Shown here: positions 9,874-17,549 of the stretch, piece by piece | How positions within the stretch are numbered: the stretch's first letter is position 1 | Layout: every line of letters starts with the position of its first letter | Translations under genes and position numbers: made by a program | Notes under the pieces: model-generated | The model's input: the letters and a program-made list of their open reading frames with translations, nothing else | The model's database searches: none | Told to the model about the DNA's origin: nothing | From: Methanoregulaceae archaeon | Lineage (GTDB): Archaea; Halobacteriota; Methanomicrobia; Methanomicrobiales; Methanospirillaceae | Length of the DNA stretch: 34,966 nucleotides | Assembly (NCBI GenBank): GCA_028679315.1 | Contig: JAJRBU010000091.1 | Coordinates: 1-34,966 of the forward strand | Direction of reading: 5' to 3'

Positions 9874-10260
9874 ATGGTTGAAGTAGCCATTCTCAGCGGA
9901 TCGGCCTCAGATGCGGCCATTGTTGACAAGGCCGCGGCTGTTTTGGAAGAGTATGGTATCAGCTACGAGGTCCGGGTTCTCTCCGCTCACCGGGATCCTG
10001 AAATCCTCGATGAATATGTGAAAAAAAGCGATTGCAAGGTTTTTATTGCTATTGCAGGGCTATCTGCAGCCCTTCCCGGAGTTGTTGCATCAAAGACCGG
10101 CAAGCCGGTAATCGGTGTCCCTGTCAGCGGGAACCTGATGGGTCTCGATGCCCTCCTCTCTATCGTTCAGATGCCTAAAGGGGTGCCTGTGGCATGTGTT
10201 GGTATCGATAGCGGTGAGAATGCAGCATTGCTGGCATACCGGATTCTCAAACTCAAATAG
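9874..10260 (+). CDS. purE: Phosphoribosylaminoimidazole carboxylase, PurE type
   Basis: PurE makes 4-carboxyaminoimidazole ribonucleotide in de novo purine synthesis, by mutase or direct carboxylase chemistry. The 128-aa product carries LSGSASD at the N-terminus (phosphate binding), the catalytic His in SAHRDPE (H39) and the active-site loop [13 protein letters not shown], followed by [10 protein letters not shown]. It is shorter than the ~160-170 aa usual in bacteria, lacking part of the C-terminal helix. Which PurE class it belongs to cannot be decided from these motifs. ATG 9874 follows GGATGA; a GTG five codons earlier (9859) is the alternative. No purK is nearby. Confidence 0.9.
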   Translation: MVEVAILSGSASDAAIVDKAAAVLEEYGISYEVRVLSAHRDPEILDEYVKKSDCKVFIAIAGLSAALPGVVASKTGKPVIGVPVSGNLMGLDALLSIVQMPKGVPVACVGIDSGENAALLAYRILKLK

Positions 10261-10324
10261 AGAGAGAACGGTTCTTTACTCATTCCCGGAGAGAGCACAT
10301 TTTCCTGCCTGCTTCCCTCTCCTT

Positions 10325-10362
10325 ACTAGGTGGAGTGCCGCGATCATGTCGCGCTAGTCCAC
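10325..10362. other. Dyad symmetry between convergent purE and thiC
   Basis: CGCGA (10339-10343) and TCGCG (10349-10353) can form a short stem around TCATG. Flanking pairs ACTAG/CTAGT and GTGGA/TCCAC offer competing outer stems. The element lies in the 243-nt gap between the ends of purE (+) and thiC (-). It could mark a two-way transcript end, but there is no adjacent T-run. Apart from this I see nothing recognisable in 10261-10503. Confidence 0.25.
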
Positions 10363-10503
10363 ACAGTATCAGAGCAATATACAAACCCTACCCAAAACAG
10401 GGAATCGACTAAAGGACCATTCGATGAAATATGTCCAATTATTGGTGATGGGGTTGTATGGAAAAGATCAGGAGGATATTCTATCGAAGAGGAACAATGA
10501 AGA

Positions 10504-11772
10504 TTATTTTTTCGTTCTGAATATCTCCTGCATCATTTTGACGGCACAGAGATCCCCACACATGGAGCAGGTATCCAGTTCCCCATCCCTCGCATGGATT
10601 GATCGGGCTGCATCAGGAAAGAGCGAGAGGGCGAATTGTTCCTTCCAATCCAGCCTCCTCCGTGCATCAGCCATCTGCCGTTCCCGTGGCATCTTAAATC
10701 CATCCATCCCTCTGATGAGATCCCCGATATGGGCCGAAATTTTCGCAGCACGGGTACCTTCAATGATATCTCCAACCAGCGGCAGCGCCAGGTGCTCGCT
10801 CGGGGAGACCATGCAAAGGAAATCTGCCCCGTGCCTGCATGCTTCAACCCCCCCGATTGCTGCGACCAGATGGTCATAACCGGGAGCGATGTCCGTCACC
10901 AGCGGCCCGAGCAGATAGAGGGGTGCATCATTCGTCAGTTCCTTGATCATCCGGACATTATACCCGATCTGGTCAAAGGGGATGTGGCCAGGCCCTTCAA
11001 CCATCCTCTGGACACCTTCCTCGAGGGCCCGATTGGAGAGCCTGCCCAGGTTCAGGTATTCCACGGTTTTTGCATGCCGGTCGGCATCCTGGAGGCATCC
11101 CGGCCGCATTCCGTCACCAAGGCTCGCCACCACTTCGTGCTCTGCCAGAATCTCAAGGAGGTAGTCGAATTCTGAAAAGAGGGGGTTCTCCTCACCGGAG
11201 TGCTCCATCCATGCCACATGGAATGCACCTCCACGGGACACAACCGGAAGGATACGCGGGTCTGATTTGAGGGAGGCGAGGGCTTCCCGGTTTACACCGC
11301 AGTGAAGCGTAAGGAAATCAACTCCCTGTCTGCAATGTTCCCGGATCACGGTAAAGAGGAGATCGGCACTCAGGTCGATGGCATTGCCTGCCCGCCGAAC
11401 AGCTTCATACACGGGTACTGTGCCGACCGGTATATCGAACGAGAGAACTATCTTTCGGACAATTTCGAGGTCCCCCCCGGTTGAGAGGTCCATGAGGGTG
11501 TCAGTGCCATTTGTGATGGCTGCCTGGGCTTTCTCTTTCTCGAGTGCCGGATCACAGCGCTCTCCTGAAGTCCCGACATTGACGTTCACCTTCACCCTGC
11601 ATCCATTTCCGATTGCACTTATCCGGTGCGGGCGCATGGGATTTGCAGGAATCACGACATGCCCCCGGGCTACCGCACGGGCAAAATCTCTTGGATTCTG
11701 CCCTTCCTGGCGCGCTGCCGCTTCCACGAGCGGGGGAATCCCGGCAACACACTCCTGGATCAGGGTACGCAT
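10504..11772 (-). CDS. thiC: Phosphomethylpyrimidine synthase (HMP-P synthase)
   Basis: ThiC is the radical SAM enzyme that rearranges 5-aminoimidazole ribonucleotide into the HMP-P pyrimidine of thiamine. The 422-aa product contains NVGTSGERCDPALE, LTLHCGVN, SLGDGMRPGC and MVEGPGHIPFDQI, all hallmarks of the family. The C-terminal cluster-binding motif reads CSMCGDLC (C402, C405, C409), a CX2CX3C spacing, where bacterial ThiC has CX2CX4C. This is the shorter (~430 aa) form without the long bacterial N-terminal domain. Starts at 11781 and 11772 are both ATG. I chose 11772 because a TATA-like CTAATAAGA sits about 24 nt upstream, as for a leaderless transcript. No TPP riboswitch fits: only 36 nt separate it from the divergent MBL gene. 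Confidence 0.94.
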   Translation of the reverse strand: MRTLIQECVAGIPPLVEAAARQEGQNPRDFARAVARGHVVIPANPMRPHRISAIGNGCRVKVNVNVGTSGERCDPALEKEKAQAAITNGTDTLMDLSTGGDLEIVRKIVLSFDIPVGTVPVYEAVRRAGNAIDLSADLLFTVIREHCRQGVDFLTLHCGVNREALASLKSDPRILPVVSRGGAFHVAWMEHSGEENPLFSEFDYLLEILAEHEVVASLGDGMRPGCLQDADRHAKTVEYLNLGRLSNRALEEGVQRMVEGPGHIPFDQIGYNVRMIKELTNDAPLYLLGPLVTDIAPGYDHLVAAIGGVEACRHGADFLCMVSPSEHLALPLVGDIIEGTRAAKISAHIGDLIRGMDGFKMPRERQMADARRRLDWKEQFALSLFPDAARSIHARDGELDTCSMCGDLCAVKMMQEIFRTKK

Positions 11773-11808
11773 AAGACACATGTAAGATGCGCCTCTTATT
11801 AGTTATGC

Positions 11809-12411
11809 ATGCCAGTCACCTGGATACCGGGAAGGGGATTTGTGGCGAATGCCTACCTTGTCGGGAATGTGCTCATCGATGCAGGTATCCTGCCCTCCGC
11901 AGTGGATCCCTATAGAGAGGAGATTACCACGATCGTCCTCACGCACTGCCACTTTGACCATACTGCGCATGTAAAGGAGATAGCACATATGTGCAATGCG
12001 GGCGTAGCCATTCACCATCTCGACGCTCCAGGGCTTGTCGAGGACCATCTGAGCCTCTCGCTTCATTTTGGTGCCCGATCCCCCGGTATTGCTGCCCAGC
12101 AGTTCCTTTCCGAAGGAGACCGGATCGGACCACTGAAAGTCATCCATACCCCGGGCCATACCCCGGGCAGCATCTGCCTGTTCTCCGAAGAAGAGCAATT
12201 CCTGATATCGGGTGACACGGTTTTTGCCGATGGGGGTTTCGGGAGATTCGATTTTCCGGGAGGGGACAAAATAGCACTTGCACATTCGATAGCAAAACTT
12301 GAGGCATTACCAGTAGAGGGACTTTACCCGGGACACGGGAACCCCGTTCGTACTGAAGGAAGACTGCACATTTCAGCGGCACGCGAACTCCTGAAGAGTG
12401 GATATGGATAA
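11809..12411 (+). CDS. Metallo-beta-lactamase-fold hydrolase (glyoxalase II-like)
   Basis: This 200-aa protein has the complete binuclear metal site of the MBL fold: THCHFDH (H46, H48, D50, H51), H117 in HTPGHTPGS, D136 in SGDTVF and H176 in YPGHGNP. The arrangement matches hydroxyacylglutathione hydrolase-like proteins, which cleave thioesters or related esters. Methanogens lack glutathione, so the natural substrate is unknown. The GHTPGS and GDTVF spacing fits a small stand-alone enzyme with no flavodoxin domain. No ribosome site precedes the ATG, suggesting a very short leader. The 3' end overlaps the DUF123 gene start by 8 nt, so the two genes are probably co-transcribed. Confidence 0.88.
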   Translation: MPVTWIPGRGFVANAYLVGNVLIDAGILPSAVDPYREEITTIVLTHCHFDHTAHVKEIAHMCNAGVAIHHLDAPGLVEDHLSLSLHFGARSPGIAAQQFLSEGDRIGPLKVIHTPGHTPGSICLFSEEEQFLISGDTVFADGGFGRFDFPGGDKIALAHSIAKLEALPVEGLYPGHGNPVRTEGRLHISAARELLKSGYG

Positions 12412-12844
12412 AGGTGTCTACTGTCTGGTCTTCCATAACCACTGCTGTTCGCTGAAAATAGGATCCCTCGGGCAGGTGACTTTCCCCCAAGGCTGGCATG
12501 TATACACAGGATCCGCGCAGGGTCCCGGGGGTCTTGCCCGTATCTCCCGTCATATCAGAGTGAAACGGGAGGGGATACGGTCGCCCCACTGGCATGTCGA
12601 TTATCTTCTCGTGCATCCAGGGTTCGAGCTCATCTCAGTTGCCTGCGCACAGACATCAGAGCAGTCAGATGAATGCCGGATATCGGGACTTCTTACCCAT
12701 GACCCGGTTCCCGGTTTCGGGTGCAGTGACTGCAGATGTCGGTCTCATCTCGCCTATTTTGAGGTAAATCCTGAAAAAGAGATAATTTTAGCATTTTCGC
12801 AAGCCGGTCTTGATGTAACCATCACAACACTCAATATATTCTAA
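12404..12844 (+). CDS. DUF123 / GIY-YIG-like (Uri superfamily) protein
   Basis: This 146-aa protein belongs to the DUF123 (COG1833) group related to GIY-YIG nucleases. GVYCLVF near the N-terminus corresponds to GIY and HVYTGSAQG to the YIG element. RISRH then supplies the family's conserved Arg and His. The C-terminal part contains the typical GFGCSDCRCRSHLAYF, a Cys/His-rich segment that may bind metal. A nuclease or DNA-repair role is suspected from the superfamily but unproven. Chosen start ATG 12404; GTG 12398 is also in frame. It overlaps the MBL gene and is followed after 16 nt by the flavoprotein gene. Confidence 0.85.
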   Translation: MDKGVYCLVFHNHCCSLKIGSLGQVTFPQGWHVYTGSAQGPGGLARISRHIRVKREGIRSPHWHVDYLLVHPGFELISVACAQTSEQSDECRISGLLTHDPVPGFGCSDCRCRSHLAYFEVNPEKEIILAFSQAGLDVTITTLNIF

Positions 12845-12860
12845 ACCCAAGAAGTCGAAT

Positions 12861-13412
12861 ATGACGGTTCTCGGCATATCAGGGAGCATGCGGAAGGATG
12901 GAAATACCGCCCTTCTCGTCAAGGCAGTGCTTGAAACCTGTGAAAAGTCAGGATTGAAGACCGAGTTCATCTCCCTTGCTGGAAAGAAGATCAACCCCTG
13001 CCTTGGTTGTGAGAAGTGCAAGGAGAAGGACTGGTGCGTCGTGCAGAACGATGACTGGGGAGAGATCATGCAGATGGTAATCGATGCCGAGGTTCTTGTG
13101 ATCGGATCCCCGACGTATTATTTTGACGTCTGTGGCCATCTCAAAAATTTCATCGACCGAAGTTACTCGCTCTACCATCACCGGAAACTGGCGGGCAGAA
13201 AAGCGGTAGCAGTAGCCGTATGTGCAAACAAGGGCGGTGCCCGGACTATCGAGACCATTGAGGGATTCCTGAATTCCCATGAATTCTCCTATCTTGGCTG
13301 GGTAAGGGGCAAAGGGTACCTTGAAGGGGATATCCTGAAGGACACCAGAGCACTCAAGAGAGCTGAAGAGATCGGGGAGCGGATTGTCAAGCTTCTGAAA
13401 CCCAGCGATTGA
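12861..13412 (+). CDS. Iron-sulfur flavoprotein (ISF-type, NADPH-dependent FMN reductase fold)
   Basis: This 183-aa electron carrier combines a flavodoxin-like FMN fold with a 4Fe-4S site. The FMN phosphate loop is GISGSMRKDGNT (5-16). The cluster motif is compact: C47, C50, C53 and C59 (CX2CX2CX5C), the arrangement described for methanogen ISF. SPTYYFDVCGHLKNFIDR is the conserved isoalloxazine-side loop. ISF proteins are thought to pass electrons from ferredoxin and to reduce O2 or H2O2; the role here is inferred from that family. The gene begins 16 nt after the DUF123 stop, so it is likely the last gene of a three-gene unit. It converges on cofH. Confidence 0.9.
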   Translation: MTVLGISGSMRKDGNTALLVKAVLETCEKSGLKTEFISLAGKKINPCLGCEKCKEKDWCVVQNDDWGEIMQMVIDAEVLVIGSPTYYFDVCGHLKNFIDRSYSLYHHRKLAGRKAVAVAVCANKGGARTIETIEGFLNSHEFSYLGWVRGKGYLEGDILKDTRALKRAEEIGERIVKLLKPSD

Positions 13413-13587
13413 ATAATCCCCCAGATCCCTGATTTTTTCCAGGTAAGATGTCGGATCTCGATTCCGAAAATACAGATACCTTCCATTAGAGTTTCATTGT
13501 TGATTCCAGCCTTTTCGGAGAACTCTGTATCACAATAGTGATCGATTATTACCTAAAAAGTACGGATTTTCCCTACCGTGCAGTATG
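13413..13587. terminator. Convergent intergenic region with T-tracts on both strands
   Basis: Between the converging iron-sulfur flavoprotein and cofH genes there is a plus-strand T6 tract at 13433-13438 and a minus-strand T5 tract (A5 at 13555-13559), each close to the end of one gene. Archaeal termination often uses T-runs without a strong hairpin. The tracts are short, so this is a modest call. Confidence 0.3.
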
Positions 13588-14709
13588 TCAGACATATCGA
13601 TAGAGCGTATCCCTTTCGCGCAGTGTCCTTCCGATATCAGATGCTATACGCTCCATTTCGGAAGGATCGAGATAATCTGTGTTCATGGCTCCCGCACCCT
13701 TCGAGATACTCTCTTCAAACATGGTCCCCCCCAAATCATCTGCGCCTGCAACAAGACCGAGCTGTGCCATCTTTACCCCGGTTTTCACCCACGAAACCTG
13801 TATATGATCAATATTGTCAAGATAAAGGCGGGATACGGCAGTCATCAGGAGGTCTTCCCTCCCAGTAGCCCCCGGCCTTGCGAGACCTTTCCGGAACAGG
13901 GGAGTGTTCATGTGGACGAATGAAAGGGGGACAAACTCGGTAAAACCCCCGGTCTCATCCTGGATAGCCCTCAGAATGGAAAGGTGTCGAACGCGATCTC
14001 CCACCGTCTCACAATGTCCATACATGATGGTTGCGGTAGTTGGGATCCCGAGACCATGGGCTTCTTTGATGATACGAACCCACTCATCCGTTGATATTTT
14101 TCCTGGGCAGATAATCTTCCTTACTTCGTCAACGAGGATTTCGGCAGCAGTCCCACAGAGTGACCCCAAACCCGCTTCTTTCATCTGTTCAAGGACCTCG
14201 GTAGTGGAAAGGCCGCTTTTCCGTGCGGCATACGCGACTTCCATCGGGTTGCTCGCATGGATATGAACCCCGGGAGCACCCTCCCTCAACGTGGCAATGA
14301 TACCAGAGTACGTCGCTGCATCGAAGTCAGGGTGAAGCCCGCTAACGGTACATATCTCGGTAACTCTCCGTTGGTGTGCCATTGCGGCCTTTGCCCTGAT
14401 CTCATCTTTTGAAGAGAGATACCCGCCCTTATCGCCGAATTTTTTTGAAAATCCACAGAACCCACAGGAGTTGATGCAGTAATTCGTGACATTGATATTC
14501 TGGTTCCGGACGTAAGTGACGACAGGCCCGATCGCCTTCTCGCGCTTCTCATCTGCGGAGGCGGCAATCTGCCAGATCATCCGATCATCCATGCGAAAGA
14601 GCATGAAGGCTTCATCATCACTCATCCGGTACCCTTCCAGAATATCCCGGAGAAGGGTCCTGAGAGCCCTTTCGTTTCTTCCCGTGGCTACCGTGCTACT
14701 CTTTGACAA
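13588..14709 (-). CDS. cofH: CofH paralogue 1: FO synthase subunit 2 (radical SAM)
   Basis: CofH joins the tyrosine side chain to 5-amino-6-ribitylaminouracil, the first committed step of the deazaflavin FO moiety of F420. CofG then closes the ring. The 373-aa product has the radical SAM triad C78, C82 and C85 (CINSCGFC) directly after VRNQNINVTN. Further family landmarks are EICTVSGLHPDFD, GLGSLCGTAAEILVDEVR, TTATIMYGHCET and LGLVAGADDLGGTM. The start is a TTG at 14709; the next ATG (14625) would remove conserved N-terminal sequence. A minus-strand TTTTATAT box about 36 nt upstream supports a short leader. A second CofH lies 2 kb away; no CofG is in the window. Confidence 0.9.
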   Translation of the reverse strand: MSKSSTVATGRNERALRTLLRDILEGYRMSDDEAFMLFRMDDRMIWQIAASADEKREKAIGPVVTYVRNQNINVTNYCINSCGFCGFSKKFGDKGGYLSSKDEIRAKAAMAHQRRVTEICTVSGLHPDFDAATYSGIIATLREGAPGVHIHASNPMEVAYAARKSGLSTTEVLEQMKEAGLGSLCGTAAEILVDEVRKIICPGKISTDEWVRIIKEAHGLGIPTTATIMYGHCETVGDRVRHLSILRAIQDETGGFTEFVPLSFVHMNTPLFRKGLARPGATGREDLLMTAVSRLYLDNIDHIQVSWVKTGVKMAQLGLVAGADDLGGTMFEESISKGAGAMNTDYLDPSEMERIASDIGRTLRERDTLYRYV

Positions 14710-14740
14710 GGATTCTCAGGGAACATCTGGAGCCTCCCAG

Positions 14741-14748
14741 ATATAAAA
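14741..14748. promoter_or_regulatory. TATA box shared by cofH-1 and the DUF1805 gene
   Basis: ATATAAAA lies in the 91-nt divergent gap. Read on the minus strand as TTTTATAT it is centred about 36 nt before the cofH TTG. On the plus strand it is 53 nt before the DUF1805 ATG. It closely matches the archaeal TATA consensus in both directions, so it may drive both genes. Confidence 0.5.
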
Positions 14749-14800
14749 CAGCTGACCATGGCATTAATCCCCATTCAGTCCAAGAGATGGTGATGATCCC

Positions 14801-15103
14801 ATGAAGAGCGAAGAGATCCAGCTGAAGAATTCGATGGGAACCGGGTATGTTCTCCCCCTGGGACCGGTCACCCTGGTATGGGTAGTTGCCAGACGGGGCC
14901 TGGTGGGGTGCGGTGCATTCGATGTGGCAGCCCTGGGAAGATTCGGCTATCCTGCGGCCAGGGTGCGGCCGGCCTGCGGTGATTCGGTTGCGACGCTTGA
15001 AGACCTGGTCTGGGGGGTGATCAAGGAGACGAATGTCCCTGCCCAGAAGCGGGGGATATCGAACGGGATGAGCGGGAAGGAGGCGCTTGATCTCCTCTCC
15101 TAG
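14801..15103 (+). CDS. DUF1805 (YunC-like) small protein
   Basis: This 100-aa protein is recognisable as the DUF1805/YunC family by the segment MGTGYVLPLGPVTLVWVVA, followed by GLVGCGAFDVAALGRFGYPAA and a C-terminal SGKEALDLL. Family members are small alpha/beta proteins with no established biochemical role. There is no signal peptide or membrane helix, so it should be cytoplasmic. The ATG is preceded by GGTGATGATCCC, an acceptable ribosome site. It sits between two cofH genes and next to a radical SAM gene; whether it helps F420 synthesis is unknown. Confidence 0.75.
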   Translation: MKSEEIQLKNSMGTGYVLPLGPVTLVWVVARRGLVGCGAFDVAALGRFGYPAARVRPACGDSVATLEDLVWGVIKETNVPAQKRGISNGMSGKEALDLLS

Positions 15104-15150
15104 TGCAATCCAAGGATTTAATCCGCATCCCGATCACCCACTAGTACAGC

Positions 15151-16101
15151 ATGAAATATTCCCACCTGTTCGGCCCGGTCCATTCCCGGCGGCTTGGCCG
15201 ATCACTGGGTATCGATCTCGTCCCGGTCAAGACCTGCAGCTTCGACTGCGTTTACTGTGAATGCGGGCATACCACCCGGGAGACCACAGAGCGGCAGGAG
15301 TTCTTTCCCCTCCGGGAAGTGCTGGAAGAACTCCGCACCTATCTCTCTTCCGCACCCGTTCTTAATTTTATCACGTTCTCCGGTTCCGGCGAGCCAACCC
15401 TCTCCACTTCAATCGGGGATGTCATCCGTTTCCTCAAAGAGTCCTATCCCCATTACCGGGTGGCGGTCCTAACCAATGGAAGTCTTTTCTGGCGTCCCGA
15501 CGTGAGGAGCGATCTCCTGCAGGCCGATCTCGTCCTTCCCACCCTTTCATCGGTATTTGAGGAGACTTTTTCTAAGATCCAGCGGCCGGCATCCGGCATT
15601 CACGTCGCAGAGGTAGTGGAGGGGCTGATTCAGTTCCGCAGGGAGTATGCCGGGGAGATCTGGCTTGAGGTCTTTATCATACCCGGGATCAATACGAGCT
15701 GGAGGGAACTTGACGGACTTCGTGCCGCGATTGAACGGATTACTCCCGACAGGGTCCAGGTCAACACTCTCGACCGCCCTGGAACCGAGCACTGGGTCCG
15801 CCCTGCCTCGCCTCCAGAACTGGCGAGGATCCGTGATGCACTCGGGATTTCGGGTCTGATCCCAGTCGAACCGATCGGGTATGAACTCTCGGCCGGTGCA
15901 CCCATGACCCCGGAATGGGCCGATGCTATTGCCCTGGTCCGTGAGCTGATCCGCCGGAGGCCATGTACACTTGACGATATTGCCAATGTAACCGGCCTCT
16001 CCCGCCGCGAGATCCTCAAAATCTTGCGGGAGATACAGATCAGTTCCGGGATCCAGGAGAGTCAGGAAGAGCGGGGGATTTTCTTCTTCTGCCCGGAATA
16101 A
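15151..16101 (+). CDS. Radical SAM protein (COG0731-like) with C-terminal winged helix
   Basis: This 316-aa protein has an early radical SAM triad, C29, C33 and C36 (CSFDCVYC), preceded by the family's GPVHSRRLGRSLGIDL. FSGSGEPTLS follows (SAM-binding GGE-like segment), then LTNGSLFW and FIIPGINTSW. The last ~70 residues (RRRPCTLDDIANVTGLSRR) look like a winged-helix module. The core is the COG0731 group, related to the tRNA-wyosine enzyme TYW1, but the N-terminal flavodoxin or Cys arrangement of true TYW1 is not seen. Its substrate is unknown. A TTTAAT box is about 35 nt upstream of the ATG and there is no ribosome site, suggesting a short-leader transcript separate from the DUF1805 gene. 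Confidence 0.85.
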   Translation: MKYSHLFGPVHSRRLGRSLGIDLVPVKTCSFDCVYCECGHTTRETTERQEFFPLREVLEELRTYLSSAPVLNFITFSGSGEPTLSTSIGDVIRFLKESYPHYRVAVLTNGSLFWRPDVRSDLLQADLVLPTLSSVFEETFSKIQRPASGIHVAEVVEGLIQFRREYAGEIWLEVFIIPGINTSWRELDGLRAAIERITPDRVQVNTLDRPGTEHWVRPASPPELARIRDALGISGLIPVEPIGYELSAGAPMTPEWADAIALVRELIRRRPCTLDDIANVTGLSRREILKILREIQISSGIQESQEERGIFFFCPE

Positions 16102-16175
16102 ATCCCCCTGCGGTGGCATCATTTTTCGGAAGAATCCCCCTTTCTCCTTCGGGCCTCCATGGTTTTCTTTTTGCA

Positions 16176-16437
16176 GGGTATTATTCTCCATACCTCATTC
16201 GGACAATACAAATCTGAACCTACTCCGATTTGCTGTCCCTGAACACCCGTTGTTACATGGAAAGTCCGGATTGTCTGGTCGGTACCATGCTGCCTCCCTC
16301 CCTGATGCGTGGTGGAAGCTGAAGGTGCAAGCCTGTGGAGCGTCACTAACGCCATGCAGTCCTTTGGCAGTATGGAGAAAAAAGGGGATGAAAGGCCCAC
16401 CCTGCCCGATAGGGAAGAGAGAGGTACCTATCCGGAC
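16176..16437. other. Non-coding stretch with nested complementary segments (possible structured RNA)
   Basis: The 340-nt gap between the ends of the radical SAM gene and cofH-2 has no credible ORF. It contains several complementary pairs: GGTAT/ATACC (16177-16194), GGACA...TGTCC enclosing AAATC...GATTT (16201-16238), GTCCGGAT (16264-16271) with ATCCGGAC (16430-16437), the pair GGTACC/GGTACC just inside it (16281-16286 and 16423-16428), and an inner GCGT-CACTA-ACGC hairpin near 16340. One 8-bp match is expected by chance in a gap this size; the nested set is less likely. The strand is undecided. I do not recognise a known RNA family. Confidence 0.3.
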
Positions 16438-16442
16438 CTCGC

Positions 16443-17540
16443 TTATCCCGGCTTACCCTCTACCAGCGAGTAGTCCGTGCGCCTCTGCCGGAGCGGTCTC
16501 CCGATATCCCGGACCATAATCTCCATCATGGCAGGATCCAGGTAATCGGCACCGGCCGCACCCGCGTCATTGGATACATCGTCAGAGAACATCGTCCCTG
16601 CGAGGTCGTTTGCCCCTGCAAGAAGTGCAAGCTGGCCGAGTTTGACGCCGAGTTTGCCCCAGGAGACCTGAATGTTTCTGAAGTTATAAAGGAACAACCG
16701 GGCGACCGCGGTGAGGAGGAGATCCTCCCTCCCGCTTGCTCCCGGCCCTGCAATACCGTTCCGGTAGAGCCGGGTATTCTGGTAGACATACGAGAGGGGA
16801 ACCAGCTCGGTGAATCCTCCCGTATCCTCCTGGATCTCCCGCAGCAGGGCAAGGTGCCTTGCCCGGTTTTCCTCAGTTTCACAGGTCCCGTACATGATGG
16901 TTGCGGTGGTGGGGATTCGCAGCAGGTGAGCTTCCCGGATGATCCCGACCCATTCGGCGGTGGAGACTTTCTTCGGGCAGATCACTGACCTGACAGGGTC
17001 TGCCAGGATCTCGGCTGCGGTCCCCTGCAGGGATGACAGCCCTGCGGATCTCATCCGCTCCAGCACCTCCCGGGTCGTGATGCCGCTCTGCCGTGCTGCA
17101 TGCATCACCTCGTCAGGGCTGAAAGCATGGAGGTGAACCCCGGGTGCTGCCTGGTGCACGGTCCCGATGATCTCTTCATAGGTCTCCATCGTAAAGCGGG
17201 GATGGACACCGGAGAGCAGGCAGATCTCCGTGACATTGCGTGACCTCGCGAGGGCAACCTTCTTTTTGATCATCTCAGTATCGTCGCAGAAAGCCCCCTC
17301 ATCCCCTTCATTCCTGCCGAATCCGCAGAACCCGCAGAGATTCTTGCAGATGTTCGTCAGGTGGATATTCTGGTTCCGGACATAGGTGACCACCGGTCCT
17401 GCCCGCTCCTCCCTGAGGGCATCTGCAGCAGAGAGAATGGGAAAGATCCCACGGCCGCGAACCTTCAGCAGTGCTGCAGCCTCTTCCTCGCTCAGCCGAT
17501 GCCCTCCCTCACCATCACGGAGTACGGTTCTGATGTCCAT
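16443..17540 (-). CDS. CofH paralogue 2 (radical SAM, FO synthase subunit 2 family)
   Basis: This 365-aa protein is clearly homologous to the CofH at 13.6-14.7 kb. It has the triad C65, C69 and C72 (CKNLCGFC) after VRNQNIHLTN, then EICLLSGVHPRF, GLSSLQGTAAEILADPVR, TTATIMYGTCET and LALLAGANDLAGTM. Paired differences at otherwise matching motifs (NIHLTNICKNLC versus NINVTNYCINSC, GANDLAG versus GADDLGG) show long divergence rather than a recent duplication. It may be a second FO synthase subunit or act on a related acceptor. ATG 17540 lies 9 nt after the signal peptidase stop, so the two genes probably share a transcript. No strong ribosome site is visible. Confidence 0.87.
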   Translation of the reverse strand: MDIRTVLRDGEGGHRLSEEEAAALLKVRGRGIFPILSAADALREERAGPVVTYVRNQNIHLTNICKNLCGFCGFGRNEGDEGAFCDDTEMIKKKVALARSRNVTEICLLSGVHPRFTMETYEEIIGTVHQAAPGVHLHAFSPDEVMHAARQSGITTREVLERMRSAGLSSLQGTAAEILADPVRSVICPKKVSTAEWVGIIREAHLLRIPTTATIMYGTCETEENRARHLALLREIQEDTGGFTELVPLSYVYQNTRLYRNGIAGPGASGREDLLLTAVARLFLYNFRNIQVSWGKLGVKLGQLALLAGANDLAGTMFSDDVSNDAGAAGADYLDPAMMEIMVRDIGRPLRQRRTDYSLVEGKPG

Positions 17541-17549
17541 GTGATGCCC

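Noticed and set aside
11773-11808. TPP riboswitch before thiC
   Set aside because: The 36-nt gap is far too small and no THI-box motif is present.
16250-16275. Resemblance of GGAAAGTCCGG to the conserved CR-I element of RNase P RNA
   Set aside because: Other universal RNase P elements are not visible and the candidate is too short. The GCTTAT-like 3' match lies partly in the cofH-2 coding end.
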